From assembly GCA_903923795.1 (NCBI GenBank), contig CAIXYX010000026.1:1-27311 (forward strand): a stretch of 27,311 nucleotides of DNA. Direction: 5' to 3'. Source of the DNA: an uncultured Microcaldota archaeon. GTDB lineage: Archaea; Micrarchaeota; Micrarchaeia; Anstonellales; Anstonellaceae. The notes under the pieces were generated by a model. It had not been told where the DNA came from. It worked only from the letters and a program-made list of their open reading frames with translations, and did not search any database. Both the position numbers and the translations under genes were made by a program. Below are positions 1 to 7,497 of this stretch, in pieces. Numbering within the stretch: position 1 is the first letter of the stretch; each line of letters opens with the position of its first letter.

Positions 1-24
1 CGGATGGTTCCGGGGTGTTTTCAC

Positions 25-993
25 ATGACGCATTACCACATCGCTGTCATCGACCCCTCGAAAAGCTATGCCAAACAGCTGGCCAAGAAGACGCAGGAGA
101 CGGATTACATAATCTACAACCACAAAGAGGGGGAGAAAGTGCTCTGCCTCTACGAGCCGCACGCTTTTCCTGACAAGATACAGTCCCTCTTGCACTGCCT
201 CAACGCGTCTGATTCAGTGCTTTGGGTCGTGGACAAAGTCGACGTGGATTTCGCCGAGGTGGCATTGGCATTGATGATGGCCAACAAGCAGCATGGCTGG
301 CTGCTCATGAAAGATGTTGATGAAGCCCAGGTCAAAGCCATGATTTCGAAAATGCCAATGGGCGCGTGGCCGACGCTGAATTCCGAGAGTTCGATTGACG
401 AGATAAAGGCAAAACTTTTCGAGAAGACTCCAATTTACACCGAAACACCGACCCGCGTGCTTGTGGATGCATGCTTTGAAGTGCGCGGAGTAGGGACAGT
501 TGTTTTGGGCAAGGCCGAATCAGGCAGAGTCAAGGTGCATGACGATTTGGAGCTGTTTCCCGGCAAGACGAGGATGAATGTCAAATCGATACAAGTGCAG
601 GATGAGGACATACAAGAGGCCGAATTGGGCAGCAGAGTAGGTTTGTCGCTTAAAGGCGCCACACCGGACCAGGTGAAGCGAGGAAGCTATCTGGCCTCGA
701 ATGCGAGCATGAAAACTTTCACGGCAGGCGAGGCGGAATTGACTCTTTCACCATTTGCAAAAGAAGGAATTGAAGCGGGAACAGAATTGTTCTTCTCTTA
801 CGGTTTGCAATACATAGCAGCGAAACTGGAATTGGCCGCGCCTCTCGCGGCTGGCTCAAAAAGCATTGTGAAATTCTCTCTTTTGCTGCCCATGGCCGCG
901 CTTGAGGGCGCGCGCTTCTTGGTGGTGCGCGCGAATAAGAGGCCGAGAGTCATGGGATTCGGCGTGGTCAAGAAGATAGAAGAGAAGAGATAG
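25..993 (+). CDS. EF-Tu/SelB-like protein with degenerate GTPase domain
   Basis: The protein is 322 residues from the ATG at 25, which has a GGGGTG Shine-Dalgarno-like stretch 8 nt upstream; an in-frame ATG at 4 lacks one. Residues about 140-225 look like domain II of translational GTPases: the segment GVGTVVLGKAESGRVKVHDD and a following VKRGSYLAS mirror the GxGTVVxGxVxxGxVKxGD and VxRGxVL patterns of EF-Tu and SelB. The C-terminal part fits a domain III beta barrel. The N-terminal 135 residues have the size of a G domain, but the P-loop GxxxxGK(S/T) is replaced by a sequence around DPSKSYAKQ and I see no DxxG or NKxD. It is therefore probably a non-hydrolysing paralogue. Role unknown; it may bind RNA or ribosomes. 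A T-rich terminator follows, so it is probably transcribed apart from the next gene. Confidence 0.75.
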   Translation: MTHYHIAVIDPSKSYAKQLAKKTQETDYIIYNHKEGEKVLCLYEPHAFPDKIQSLLHCLNASDSVLWVVDKVDVDFAEVALALMMANKQHGWLLMKDVDEAQVKAMISKMPMGAWPTLNSESSIDEIKAKLFEKTPIYTETPTRVLVDACFEVRGVGTVVLGKAESGRVKVHDDLELFPGKTRMNVKSIQVQDEDIQEAELGSRVGLSLKGATPDQVKRGSYLASNASMKTFTAGEAELTLSPFAKEGIEAGTELFFSYGLQYIAAKLELAAPLAAGSKSIVKFSLLLPMAALEGARFLVVRANKRPRVMGFGVVKKIEEKR

Positions 994-1004
994 GGAATTC
1001 TGCC

Positions 1005-1031
1005 GGTTTTGCGGGTTTTGTTTTTCTGTTT
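1005..1031 (+). terminator. T-rich archaeal terminator
   Basis: Just after the stop of the EF-Tu-like gene come several T runs on the plus strand (TTTT, TTTT, TTTTT, TTT). Oligo-T tracts are the usual intrinsic termination signal of archaeal RNA polymerase. No hairpin is obvious. Confidence 0.5.
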
Positions 1032-1070
1032 AGCGCAAGCGATTTTCCGCCCTCTCGCCGTCGCAAGCCT

Positions 1071-1077
1071 CTTAAAT
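1071..1077 (+). promoter_or_regulatory. TATA box for R15P isomerase operon
   Basis: CTTAAAT is centred about 25 nt upstream of the ATG at 1099. That spacing puts the transcription start at or next to the start codon, so the mRNA would be leaderless. The same CTTAAAT core precedes the HicB-like gene at 21947. Confidence 0.6.
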
Positions 1078-1098
1078 CCGCCCGCCGTGGATGCAACC

Positions 1099-2127
1099 AT
1101 GAGCCGCTCGCCGACAGAGACAGCCGAAGACATACGAGCCTTGCGCATACAGGGTGCGCGGCGCGTAGCGCGGGCGGCATTGGCGGCGTTGAATGAGGCC
1201 GCGCAGGCAAGCAGTGCGCCGAGCAAGGGCGCGCTCTACGAAGACTTATTGCAGACGGCGAGAATGCTCGAGGAGACAAGGCCCACCGAGCCCATGATGC
1301 GAAACGCTTTGGAGGACAGCCTGCGCTATGCGCTTGTGTGGATTCGCACTCATCAGAGCCTTGAGCCAAAAGAGCTTGTCGAGGCTCTTGAGCAGCACCA
1401 GCACGAGATATTGGATGAGATGGAGGCCGCAGTAGGCACTATCGCCAAAATTGGCGCGGCAGAGATACCCGACCATGCGGCCATCATGGTGCATTGCCAC
1501 TCTACAACAGTGGTGCGCCTGCTTACCGAGGCGCAGAAGCTTGGCAAGCACCCGAAAGTCACGTGCCTTGAGACCAGACCGCTTTATCAGGGAAGACTCA
1601 CTGCGCGCGAATTGGCGGCGGCGGGCGTGGATGTGCGCCTCGCCGTAGATTCTGCCGCAGGCTCGCTCATGAACAAGATGGATGGCGTATTGGTGGGCGC
1701 GGATGCCATCACTTCCGAGGGCGACCTCGTCAACAAAATCGGCACTTACGGACTTGCGCAGATGGCTCATTTGCATTCAGTTAGATTTTTGTGCGTGGCG
1801 GAATTGTACAAATACGACCCGCTCACAAGATTCAAAGGAACCGAGAGCATAGAGCAGAGGGCGGCGGGCGAAGTATGGGGCAGCGGGCGCTATAGACAGG
1901 AGAAAAATAGCGAGGAGGAATCCCGCGCCGGGAAAAATCTGGCTCATGACGGCCCGCTCGCTCCATTGCCCATTCCCCAAAATCTCAAAATCATCAATCC
2001 TGCATTCGACCGCACGCCGGCGAGATTCATCTCCGCTTACATCACCGAGGCAGGCCTTACGCCGCCCGGACAGCTGGCCATATTGGCAGAGCGAAAACTG
2101 AAGAACAGCCCGAAAATAGAGGTGTGA
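1099..2127 (+). CDS. Ribose 1,5-bisphosphate isomerase (eIF2B-like family)
   Basis: This enzyme converts ribose 1,5-bisphosphate to ribulose 1,5-bisphosphate in the archaeal AMP/nucleoside salvage route. The open frame extends upstream to 1009, but the ATG at 1099 has a TATA box about 25 nt before it and gives 342 residues, near the family size. With this start the conserved cysteine of the VHCHSTTVVRLL segment is residue 133 and the aspartate of GADAITSEGDLVNKIGTYG is residue 202, the numbers known for the catalytic Cys/Asp pair of the Thermococcus enzyme; this supports both identity and start. The ETRPLYQGRLTARELA segment is also typical. A polar insertion near residues 255-285 is longer than I expect. 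The stop overlaps the AMP phosphorylase start, so the two are translationally coupled and act in successive steps. Confidence 0.92.
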   Translation: MSRSPTETAEDIRALRIQGARRVARAALAALNEAAQASSAPSKGALYEDLLQTARMLEETRPTEPMMRNALEDSLRYALVWIRTHQSLEPKELVEALEQHQHEILDEMEAAVGTIAKIGAAEIPDHAAIMVHCHSTTVVRLLTEAQKLGKHPKVTCLETRPLYQGRLTARELAAAGVDVRLAVDSAAGSLMNKMDGVLVGADAITSEGDLVNKIGTYGLAQMAHLHSVRFLCVAELYKYDPLTRFKGTESIEQRAAGEVWGSGRYRQEKNSEEESRAGKNLAHDGPLAPLPIPQNLKIINPAFDRTPARFISAYITEAGLTPPGQLAILAERKLKNSPKIEV

Positions 2128-3695
2128 TGATGATAAAATCCGATTACAAGATGGCGAAAGAGAAAGTGTTCGCCATAAAGAAATTGAGCCTGCGTGTCCA
2201 GCCGCTGGATTTGATGGCAGGCGGCATCATCGTGCTCATGAACGCGCAGGAGGCGCACCAGAACGACATCTTCACAGGCTATCGTGTCATAGTGCGCGCG
2301 GGCAAGCGGCAGATAACCGCCATGGTGGACCTCACCAACGACATGGTGCAGCCGGGGCATATCGGACTCTTCTATGAAGCCTTCTCCGAACTAAAGCCGG
2401 ACAAGAATGGATTTGTTGAGGTGGAATTGACAAGCAGGCCAGAATCGATTGAGTACATCAAGAACAAACTGGATGGCAAAGAGAACGAGCCCAGGCAGAT
2501 TTCAACCATCATCAACGAGGTGATGCAGAACCGGCTCTCTGACGGCGAGATGACGGCATACATGACCGCGTGCTACATACGCGGCATGAGCGACAATGAA
2601 GTCGTCGGACTCACGGATGCCATAGTAAAGACAGGGCAGAAATTCGAACTCAAACGCTCGCCAATTTTGGACAAGCACTGCATCGGCGGAGTGGCGGGCA
2701 ATAGGACCACCATGGTCATTGTGCCCATCATGGCGGCCGCGGGCTGCTATATGCCGAAAACTTCGAGCCGGGCCATAACTTCGGCTGCCGGAACTGCTGA
2801 CACCATGGAGACATTGTGTCCCGTCACTTTGCCAATAGACGAGATGGTGGCGCAGGTGCGCAAAATAGGAGCGTGCGTGGTGTGGGGAGGCGCCATCAAT
2901 CTGGCGGCTGCGGATGACAAGATGATAAAAGTGAGAAATCCGCTCTCGCTTGACCCCAAAGGCGTGCTTCTGGCATCTATCCTCGCCAAGAAGAAGAGCG
3001 TGGGCGCACAGTATTGCATCATAGACATTCCCGTCGGGCGCGGGGTGAAGGTGCAGGACGTGCATGAGGCGCGCTCTTTGGCAAAAGACTTCATAAACAT
3101 AGGCAAGAGGCTTGACATCAAGATTGAGGCGATTATAACCAATGGAGAAAATCCGATTGGACGGGGAATCGGACCCGCGCTCGAATGCCGCGACGTGCTT
3201 GGCGTGCTCGAGGGGGACGGACCGGCAGATTTGCGGGATAAATCATGTCAGATGGCAGGCACGCTCATGGAACAGGCCGGCAAATGCAGGAAAGGAGAGG
3301 GCCATGCGATTGCGCAGAAGCTGATAACGAATGGCAAAGCGCTTTCAAAATTCAAGCAGATTGTCGAGGCGCAGGGCGGCGATGCCCGCAAGCTCAATGC
3401 GCGCAGTGTGCCGATTGGCAGCCACAAATATTCATTCAAGGCGGTTCGGGCGGGGCGAATTTCTCACTTGGACAACAAGATGCTCTCGCGCCTCGCGCGC
3501 GCGGCCGGCGCCCCCTCGGACAAGGGCGCGGGCGTATACTTGCACTGCAACCACGGGGACATGGTGAGGCCGGGCGAGACTCTCTTGGACATATACGCCG
3601 AATCGGAGAGCAAACTCGATTTGGCAATAAAGGTGCTTGGCAGCTATGAGGCCATCGAGATGGAGAAGGTTGTGCTTGACAGTTTGAGGGAATGA
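2127..3695 (+). CDS. deoA: AMP phosphorylase
   Basis: It phosphorolyses AMP (also CMP and UMP in characterised archaeal enzymes) to the free base and ribose 1,5-bisphosphate, the substrate of the isomerase encoded just upstream. At about 522 residues it has the archaeal length. An N-terminal double-psi-barrel-like domain (residues 1-90) precedes the thymidine phosphorylase-type catalytic domain. Diagnostic segments are KHCIGGVAGNRTTMVIVPI near residue 183 (family usually HSIGG, here HCIGG) and KTSSRAITSAAGTADTMETL near residue 210. GTG 2124, ATG 2127 and ATG 2130 are all possible starts behind GAGGTG at 2119-2124; 2127 makes a TGATG overlap with the isomerase stop, while 2130 has the best spacing. 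ATG 2151 is a further option. Confidence 0.93.
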   Translation: MMIKSDYKMAKEKVFAIKKLSLRVQPLDLMAGGIIVLMNAQEAHQNDIFTGYRVIVRAGKRQITAMVDLTNDMVQPGHIGLFYEAFSELKPDKNGFVEVELTSRPESIEYIKNKLDGKENEPRQISTIINEVMQNRLSDGEMTAYMTACYIRGMSDNEVVGLTDAIVKTGQKFELKRSPILDKHCIGGVAGNRTTMVIVPIMAAAGCYMPKTSSRAITSAAGTADTMETLCPVTLPIDEMVAQVRKIGACVVWGGAINLAAADDKMIKVRNPLSLDPKGVLLASILAKKKSVGAQYCIIDIPVGRGVKVQDVHEARSLAKDFINIGKRLDIKIEAIITNGENPIGRGIGPALECRDVLGVLEGDGPADLRDKSCQMAGTLMEQAGKCRKGEGHAIAQKLITNGKALSKFKQIVEAQGGDARKLNARSVPIGSHKYSFKAVRAGRISHLDNKMLSRLARAAGAPSDKGAGVYLHCNHGDMVRPGETLLDIYAESESKLDLAIKVLGSYEAIEMEKVVLDSLRE

Positions 3696-4516
3696 TAAGC
3701 ATGGGAATTTGCACAGGCCGAAATGCCTCTATTCTCTGTTTCGGCTTTTTTTTCCTTCTTCTCATCCTCCCCGCAGCATGGCCGAGCGTGCTGGTCAATT
3801 CCCCGCAAGCAGGCCAGAATCTCGAGCTTCTTATAGAGGGCGAGGCGGCGCCGGCGAATGTCACCCTGATAGGGCCGGGCGGGCATAGCGTGGTGGTGCC
3901 TCTTGTCGATGGACAGATGAAATATCCGGTCGCCGAATCAGGCCGCTGGGTGATTATGATTGGGGACACGCAGATGGCTGTTCTTGTGGGCGCTGCGCCT
4001 GCGCCGATGCCGCCTGCGCCGGACACCGGAGCGGACAGGCTGCTTGTTTTGGGAGCGGCTGTGGCAACGCTCCTCTTCCTCCTTCTTGTGATTGTCGCAG
4101 TAGATGCGCTCATCATCCGCCCGCCTGCGCGCGAAGCGGTTTCTTTGGAGAAAAAACGCGCGGGAAATATTGTGAACGTGAAACTCCGCGCAGGCACAAG
4201 ACCTCTGCGCTCGGTGCGCCTCGAGGATTCGGTCGGCCCGGGATGGAATGGCAAGCCGATGAGCATGGGCCGGCAGAGGCTTGAGGCAGGACAGGCGCTT
4301 GAGATGGAATATGAGTGGTCGGGTGACATGGGAGAGGTGAAGGCAGTCTTTTCCACAGGCAGGCACGAGGAGAGACTGACTGTGCGTGAGGGGAGGGCGC
4401 TGTTTGGAGCGTCTGATTTCCTCGCGGCGCCGGACTGCGCAGTGCATGAGAAACCAAAAACCGCGCAAGCGGCGCGAAGAAAGCTTGGCAGAATCAAAAC
4501 AGATGACAAGAATTGA
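3692..4516 (+). CDS. Signal-anchored membrane protein of unknown function
   Basis: Not recognised. From the ATG at 3692 it is 274 residues. ATG 3701, 10 nt after GAGGG, is an alternative start. A hydrophobic segment at about residues 13-32 reads as a signal peptide. A short extracellular beta-rich domain follows (about 33-100), then a Pro/Ala linker (APAPMPPAPDTG), a strong transmembrane helix (about 113-142), and a cytoplasmic domain of about 130 residues with beta-strand pattern and a basic C-terminal end. The start overlaps the AMP phosphorylase stop (ATGA), so it is translated from the same mRNA. Whether it has a role in nucleotide salvage or is just carried in the operon cannot be told. 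The protein at 18128-19324 has the same order of parts. Confidence 0.7.
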   Translation: MISMGICTGRNASILCFGFFFLLLILPAAWPSVLVNSPQAGQNLELLIEGEAAPANVTLIGPGGHSVVVPLVDGQMKYPVAESGRWVIMIGDTQMAVLVGAAPAPMPPAPDTGADRLLVLGAAVATLLFLLLVIVAVDALIIRPPAREAVSLEKKRAGNIVNVKLRAGTRPLRSVRLEDSVGPGWNGKPMSMGRQRLEAGQALEMEYEWSGDMGEVKAVFSTGRHEERLTVREGRALFGASDFLAAPDCAVHEKPKTAQAARRKLGRIKTDDKN

Positions 4517-4536
4517 GCGGGAGTAAAATCAACAGT

Positions 4537-4971
4537 TTATCCTTCTTCCGGTGTTTCCGTGTCGATGAAAAGACCATGGGTCATGACCCACACCGCCACG
4601 GCCAGATCGAGGAGGACGAAAGCCAGAGGGAGGAAAGCCGACGAGGGGAAGCTCCATGAGAGCACGTTCAATGAGTATGGCGGAAGGTCGGAGAGAAGGA
4701 CGAGCTCGATGCCGATGAGGCTGAAGAGGAAGATGAGCAGTGCATGAGATGATGATTTACGCACCACGAGCGAGAGCAGGCCGAAAGCCATGACAAGGCC
4801 GGCGAGGAGCAGGTTCAGGTCGAATGAGGGCATGAAATGCACGAGGAGAAGGAGGAGCAGGGCGAGGAGGGAGATTTCAGAGATGGCCAGTATGATGAAG
4901 CGGGCCTTGCGCTGCCGGGCCGTGAAATCTGGGGCCGCTTTTCTCCGGGTGTTGAGGAATGTGAAACGCAT
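4537..4971 (-). CDS. Small four-helix membrane protein
   Basis: Not recognised. 144 residues from the ATG at 4971, which follows GGTGA with a 5-nt spacer; the frame stays open to a TTG at 4989, but that codon has no such signal. A basic N-terminal segment (RKAAPDFTARQRKAR) precedes about four hydrophobic helices at roughly residues 25-45, 50-70, 75-94 and 108-132, and the protein ends in an acidic tail (DTETPEEG). The charge pattern suggests a cytoplasmic N-terminus. It starts 14 nt after the KsgA stop and is probably co-transcribed with it. No catalytic motif is visible. The gene ends convergently, 20 nt from the membrane protein encoded on the plus strand. Confidence 0.65.
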   Translation of the reverse strand: MRFTFLNTRRKAAPDFTARQRKARFIILAISEISLLALLLLLLVHFMPSFDLNLLLAGLVMAFGLLSLVVRKSSSHALLIFLFSLIGIELVLLSDLPPYSLNVLSWSFPSSAFLPLAFVLLDLAVAVWVMTHGLFIDTETPEEG

Positions 4972-4985
4972 GCAACTCACCTTAT

Positions 4986-5813
4986 TCAATCACTCTTTGA
5001 TTTTTGAGCAGGCAGGCTTTTGGCGAGCGTGACCACCTGCGCAGGCTCCAGTTCGAACACACGCGCGTCAGCCATATATAGGTTTTGGGCGATTTTGCGC
5101 GCCTCCTCCTTGCTCCAGCCCCAAATGTGCCGCGAGTGGAAGATGGAACCTGACACGTTTTTGAGGCGGTGGGAGAAGAGGGCGGCAGTGACAACGTCGA
5201 GATGGGCGGGCAGCGTCTTGGCCATCGGGTTTGGCGTGAGGATGATGATGCTCGAATCCACTTTCGGCGGGGGGGTGAAAGAGGTGCGGGGGATTGAGCC
5301 GAAATATTCGACATGAAAACGGGTCTGGGCGAATACAGACATGCGCCCGTATTCGGAACTGCCGGCTTCGGCCATGAGGCGGGCGGCAACCTCTTTCTGC
5401 ACGCAGATTACTGCCCGCATAAATTTCATGCGGCCCAATTTGAGGATGATATCCGAGGTTATCTGGTACGGGATGTTGCCGATTATATGCGTGGCGGGGA
5501 AATTGTCGGGCAATTCGAGGAAGTCTTTGTGCAGGATTTCGACTTGCCCGTTTGCCTTGAATTTTTCGCGCAGATATTCGGCCCACTGGGAGTCGTATTC
5601 GACAAGTGTGAGTTTTTTTGGCGCTTGCGCCAACACCTGCTCCGAGAGACGCCCGTCACCAGCGCCTATCTCGAGCACGGCTTTTCCTTTTGCCTGCAAG
5701 AGGCGGGCCTCGGATTTGAGCACGAGCGCGTCGGCCAAGAAATGCTGCGAGCGGGATTTCTTGAGCTTGAATTTCGGGGAATTGGGAGGATTTCGCGGAG
5801 TTGCCGATTCCAT
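4986..5813 (-). CDS. ksgA: 16S rRNA dimethyladenosine transferase KsgA/Dim1
   Basis: This SAM-dependent enzyme dimethylates the two adjacent adenosines in the 3'-terminal helix of 16S rRNA during late small-subunit assembly. From the ATG at 5813 it has 275 residues, typical for archaea. RSQHFL near residue 21 is the family's N-terminal signature, VLEIGAGDGRLSEQVL (46-61) is the SAM-binding motif I, VEYD (71-74) the acidic ribose-binding motif, and GNIPYQITSDII (112-123) contains the catalytic NIPY. The frame is open up to 5888, but ATG 5813 has a TATA box about 27 nt upstream and fits the family start. In many archaea ksgA lies directly behind DUF655; here a gene on the other strand lies between, and ksgA has its own promoter. 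Confidence 0.95.
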   Translation of the reverse strand: MESATPRNPPNSPKFKLKKSRSQHFLADALVLKSEARLLQAKGKAVLEIGAGDGRLSEQVLAQAPKKLTLVEYDSQWAEYLREKFKANGQVEILHKDFLELPDNFPATHIIGNIPYQITSDIILKLGRMKFMRAVICVQKEVAARLMAEAGSSEYGRMSVFAQTRFHVEYFGSIPRTSFTPPPKVDSSIIILTPNPMAKTLPAHLDVVTAALFSHRLKNVSGSIFHSRHIWGWSKEEARKIAQNLYMADARVFELEPAQVVTLAKSLPAQKSKSD

Positions 5814-5835
5814 GAGATGATTCTGCGTCGCGGGG

Positions 5836-5844
5836 TTTATATTT
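5836..5844 (-). promoter_or_regulatory. TATA box for ksgA
   Basis: The minus-strand sequence AAATATAAA lies 22-30 nt upstream of the ksgA ATG at 5813, so the transcript would be leaderless or nearly so. It is half of a divergent promoter pair with the plus-strand box at 5878. Confidence 0.65.
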
Positions 5845-5877
5845 GTGAGAAGGGCGCGGGGCACGTGTTGAGATAAA

Positions 5878-5885
5878 GATATAAA
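5878..5885 (+). promoter_or_regulatory. TATA box for helical-protein gene
   Basis: GATATAAA on the plus strand predicts a transcription start near 5907, giving a leader of about 20 nt that contains the GGTGA ribosome-binding site at 5914-5918. Confidence 0.5.
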
Positions 5886-5925
5886 CACGGATTACTCTAA
5901 AGACTAACAACGTGGTGAATTCTAC

Positions 5926-6840
5926 ATGGTCAGCATGAACACAATTTTTCCCCAAGTTGGCATGAATACGTCCTTAACAAAAACGTGCACATGCAACTCA
6001 AGGCGTGCAGCGAAGCATGTCACAGGCCATTTCTCGAAGGCCGGGAGAGCGTATTTGCGATATGCTTACTGGCCATCGCACGAAAATGCGTTTTTGCTTG
6101 AGAGGGCCACCCTCGATCGTTTGGAGATGGTCACCACTTCTAAAAAACCGCTGTGGAAATGGCGCGCGTTGTGCCTTATGGAGGATGGCCTCAGCATAAT
6201 GAAGAAGATGGGACATATAGAGGAAGCCGACAGCCTGACGCGAAAAGCCATGAACGCCAGAGTCCTCATAGCCAAAGACATCGTGGAGAGATGGGTGGCG
6301 TGCGGAAAAACGGAAAAGGCCATCGTCTCCCTCGAGAATGGTGTGGGATATGCGGTGAAAACCAACCCGGAGCTGGCCGCCGAGATGGAAGAGCTGCTGG
6401 CCAAATACGACTCTTTCGAGAAGAGCTCCAAACACATGCGCCATGCGGTGAGATATTATGCCAAGGCGATGGATGGAGACTGCGATGCAGATACGCGCAT
6501 GCAATATCTGAACGAGATGATACGCTGCATCACGGCGGTCAATAAGCTGAGCGGGACTCCGAATAAGAGGGCCGAGATGTTCGAGGATGCGCTTGCCGAT
6601 ATCAAACAAATTCTCAAAGAAGGCTCGGAGAAGTATAGGGTGTATTGGGCAAAAGACGTCAAGCGGGCTTGTAGGCAGATGGCGCTCGAGGCCGAATTCG
6701 CGGCGCGAAAGCTTTATGGAGAATCAGTCAGGCGGCCATCGAATTATGAGCATAAACATAATATGGAGCGGATTATTGCTGTCGCCATCGAGGCCAATGC
6801 CCTCGCATTGAGTGTGCGGGAGCAAAAGCTCGCAGAATAG
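5926..6840 (+). CDS. Alpha-helical TPR-like protein of unknown function
   Basis: Not recognised. 304 residues from the ATG at 5926, 7 nt after a GGTGA ribosome-binding site; ATG 5935 is also possible. After a polar, Thr/Cys-containing N-terminus of about 30 residues, the chain looks entirely helical, with short amphipathic helices reminiscent of TPR or SEL1 repeats (for example KAGRAYLRYAYWPSHENAFL, and MRHAVRYYAKAMDGDCD). There is no signal peptide or membrane segment, so it is probably a cytoplasmic scaffold or interaction protein. It lies between DUF655 and ksgA, on the opposite strand from both, and so interrupts a gene order conserved in many archaea. It has its own promoter. Confidence 0.7.
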   Translation: MVSMNTIFPQVGMNTSLTKTCTCNSRRAAKHVTGHFSKAGRAYLRYAYWPSHENAFLLERATLDRLEMVTTSKKPLWKWRALCLMEDGLSIMKKMGHIEEADSLTRKAMNARVLIAKDIVERWVACGKTEKAIVSLENGVGYAVKTNPELAAEMEELLAKYDSFEKSSKHMRHAVRYYAKAMDGDCDADTRMQYLNEMIRCITAVNKLSGTPNKRAEMFEDALADIKQILKEGSEKYRVYWAKDVKRACRQMALEAEFAARKLYGESVRRPSNYEHKHNMERIIAVAIEANALALSVREQKLAE

Positions 6841-6892
6841 AAAATGCCCGTTGAATGGAAAATTTGAAAAAAGGGATTGAAGCCTCTGTCAT

Positions 6893-7450
6893 TTATTCGT
6901 TTCTTGCCGGCGGCCTCACGAATAGGTAATGCTGCACGCGGCCCTGCATCTCCTCAAGAATTCTATTGACGAGCAGCTGCACCGGGTCGGGCATGAGGGG
7001 CAGACGGGCGTGCAAATCGGCGAAATTGTCGAATGGTTTTGTTTCGCGCGCCTCGAGAATCTGCTGCAGGTGGCGTTTGCCTATGCCGTTTATGAGCTCG
7101 AGCTGGTGCAAACGGACCGAGAGAGGGCCGGACTTGTTGAAAAAGCCCATGAATTCGGCTTCGCGGTAATGCAAAATCTTGCCCAATGCGCTGTTTAATT
7201 CAGTGCGGGCCGTGCCAGTGAGTTCGTCGTAGGTCATGCGCTTTCTTATGCGCTCGACCTCCTCGCGCTCGGCCGGGCCGATGTAGAGGCGCTGGCCGAA
7301 AGTGAGGGTTTTTCCCGGCTTTACGCTGACCTCGAAAAGGGTGAAGAAATGCTCGCCGACCAATTGGGCTATGGGCTCGCCGGCCCGCTGGTCGGCGCGG
7401 CCGCCGGGCAGGAAGTCTATCACCCAGGCATACTCTTCTTCCATACCCAT
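6893..7450 (-). CDS. DUF655 family RNA-binding-like protein
   Basis: This belongs to the archaeal DUF655 family (COG1491), a predicted nucleic-acid-binding protein with an OB-like N-terminal part and helix-hairpin-helix motifs. It has 185 residues, close to family size. The N-terminus (EEYAWVIDFLPGGRAD) is the family signature, and the GIGKRHLQQILEARETKPFD segment near residues 122-141 is the helix-hairpin-helix. The ATG at 7450 follows GAGGG with a 6-nt spacer. It lies downstream of rpoF (about 48 nt) and L21e on the same strand, the usual archaeal order, so it is probably expressed with translation and transcription genes. The exact biochemical role is unknown. Confidence 0.9.
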   Translation of the reverse strand: MGMEEEYAWVIDFLPGGRADQRAGEPIAQLVGEHFFTLFEVSVKPGKTLTFGQRLYIGPAEREEVERIRKRMTYDELTGTARTELNSALGKILHYREAEFMGFFNKSGPLSVRLHQLELINGIGKRHLQQILEARETKPFDNFADLHARLPLMPDPVQLLVNRILEEMQGRVQHYLFVRPPARNE

Positions 7451-7497
7451 GCAAATCCCTCAATAATGATTGGATGACAGATTGGCGGCAAGGTTTA

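Noticed and set aside
3436..4509. Long minus-strand open frame (357 codons) opposite AMP phosphorylase and the membrane protein
   Set aside because: Composition is Ser/Pro/Arg-rich, as expected for the antisense of high-G+C codons. It overlaps two well-supported plus-strand genes and has no family features.
4972..4989. TTG start extending the four-helix membrane protein
   Set aside because: ATG 4971 has a proper GGTGA site; the TTG has none and overlaps the KsgA stop.
5313..5876. Plus-strand frame of 187 codons opposite ksgA
   Set aside because: It is the mirror of a strongly identified KsgA gene and lacks a ribosome-binding site or domain.
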